Shown here one piece after another: positions 1 through 64,000 of a DNA stretch of 64,000 nt (the first letter of the stretch is position 1; the number at the start of each line of letters is the position of its first letter). The stretch covers positions 186,001 through 250,000 of the forward strand of contig BAAHQB010000149.1 in assembly GCA_054601695.1 (NCBI GenBank), read 5' to 3'. The notes beneath the pieces were generated by a model that was not told the DNA's origin, made no database searches, and was given only the letters and a program-made list of their open reading frames with translations. The DNA comes from Amorphochlora amoebiformis (Eukaryota; Cercozoa; Chlorarachniophyceae). Made by a program: the position numbers and the translations under genes.

Positions 1-53
1 TCGACTCTTATAACAACACATGCCATATATATATAAATATATATATATATATA

Positions 54-121
<68 letters not shown>

Positions 122-157
122 CCCTTCTGCTCATCGAGTCTTATGACAACACATGCC
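1..157 (-). repeat. EIF2S1: two truncated 3'-end copies of eIF2 alpha exon 3
   Basis: Positions 121-157 repeat the last ~32 bases of exon 3 with its GTATAT donor almost exactly, and 1-25 is a second, more diverged copy. Both lie downstream of the exon in transcription direction and are separated from it and each other by (TA)n tracts (26-120, 158-264). They are probably intronic exon fragments, not used exons, since each lacks the acceptor half. Confidence 0.8.
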
Positions 158-194
158 ATACATACACATATATATATATATATTATATATATTA

Positions 195-252
<58 letters not shown>

Positions 253-265
253 TATATATATATAC

Positions 266-1316
<1,051 letters not shown>

Positions 1317-1811
1317 CTCTTTGCTCTCGTTCGTCGCCATCTCCTTCGAAAAAGTCGACAAATTAAATTGCGGAGGGGCTGGTAGGATCAGGACAGTTAC
1401 TTGGGGTGCGGAAGGCATCTCTTTGACTTTATGTCGGAGGGCATCTTCATTTTCCCCCCCCCGGGCCTTCCCCACCCGATTTAAATTTTCTGGGAAATAT
1501 CGACGGTGCCGGAGATATTATAACGAAATCACCTAAATTAATTCCTTTAAAGGGTCACATGACCTTTAATACTATTAAGCTTTCGTTCCGTTTCTTTTGA
1601 TTCCACCTTATTGAATACAACGGTTATGAACAGTATATTAAATGAAAATATCGAACATATCTCTCGTATAATACATTAAGCCTGTCAAATATCTTGTCTA
1701 ATATATAGGATATACGTCACGACTATCTACATATCAATTCTCTGATTTATAAATATATCCCTCCTAGATATACACCAAGCAATGGAGGCCAGGTGATTGG
1801 CGAGTGGCAGA
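1317..1811. promoter_or_regulatory. intergenic region between divergent genes, presumed shared promoter
   Basis: The 495 bp between the eIF2 alpha ATG and the BLTP1-like ATG are non-repetitive, unlike the introns on both sides. I see an 8-C run with flanking GC-rich sequence at about 1455-1480 and otherwise mixed sequence. The head-to-head arrangement implies both promoters and 5' UTRs sit here; no specific element could be recognised. Confidence 0.5.

Positions 1812-64000
<62,189 letters not shown>

Overview
The window is eukaryotic nuclear DNA from an organism I cannot place, probably a unicellular eukaryote. It has spliceosomal GT-AG introns, vertebrate/fungal/protist-type TTAGGG repeats, and very little coding sequence between long low-complexity tracts. 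Only about 10 percent is protein coding. Almost all the long open frames in it are repeat translations: Tyr-Ile from (TA)n, Leu-Thr/Asn-Pro/Arg-Val from (CCCTAA)n, Ser-Leu from (CT)n. I ignored these and looked for short non-repetitive islands bounded by AG and GT whose frames join.

Two genes emerge, arranged head to head. On the minus strand, three exons (1316-1222, 616-529, 323-266) encode the N-terminal S1 domain of translation initiation factor eIF2 alpha, including the regulatory serine; the gene runs off the left edge. About 500 bp away on the plus strand, a giant gene starts at 1812 and is still open at 64000. I assign it to the bridge-like lipid transfer protein BLTP1 family (KIAA1109 / Tweek / Csf1 / LPD-3). 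Its N-terminal membrane helix and first beta-strands match the family, followed by recognisable blocks in the family order (GPW block, IYSFVPYTWNFK-like block, [23 protein letters not shown] block, and a final IKLGKINCESSYGIDSPIY block). I can chain 98 candidate exons of 12-200 nt, about 6.4 kb of coding sequence for roughly 2,130 residues, spread over 62 kb. Reading phase agrees at all but two junctions.

The introns average about 640 bp and consist mainly of (TA)n, with (CA)n, (CT)n or (GA)n tracts and telomere-type (CCCTAA)n or (TTAGGG)n arrays. Many introns begin GTATAT and end TATATAG. Many telomeric introns end in CCCTAG, so the repeat itself supplies the acceptor. An unrelated sequence of about 85 bp recurs beside the telomeric arrays.

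The most unusual structure is a systematic set of truncated exon copies inside the introns. About a third of the exons have one to five partial copies nearby, separated by (TA)n. Copies of an exon's 5' end plus acceptor lie upstream of it, and copies of its 3' end plus donor lie downstream. The same polarity is seen in the minus-strand eIF2 alpha gene. Other features are a 225-bp near-perfect palindrome (4449-4674), an inverted exon copy (about 58970-59042), and an antisense two-zinc-finger coding fragment (57822-57592) lodged between two copies of one exon.
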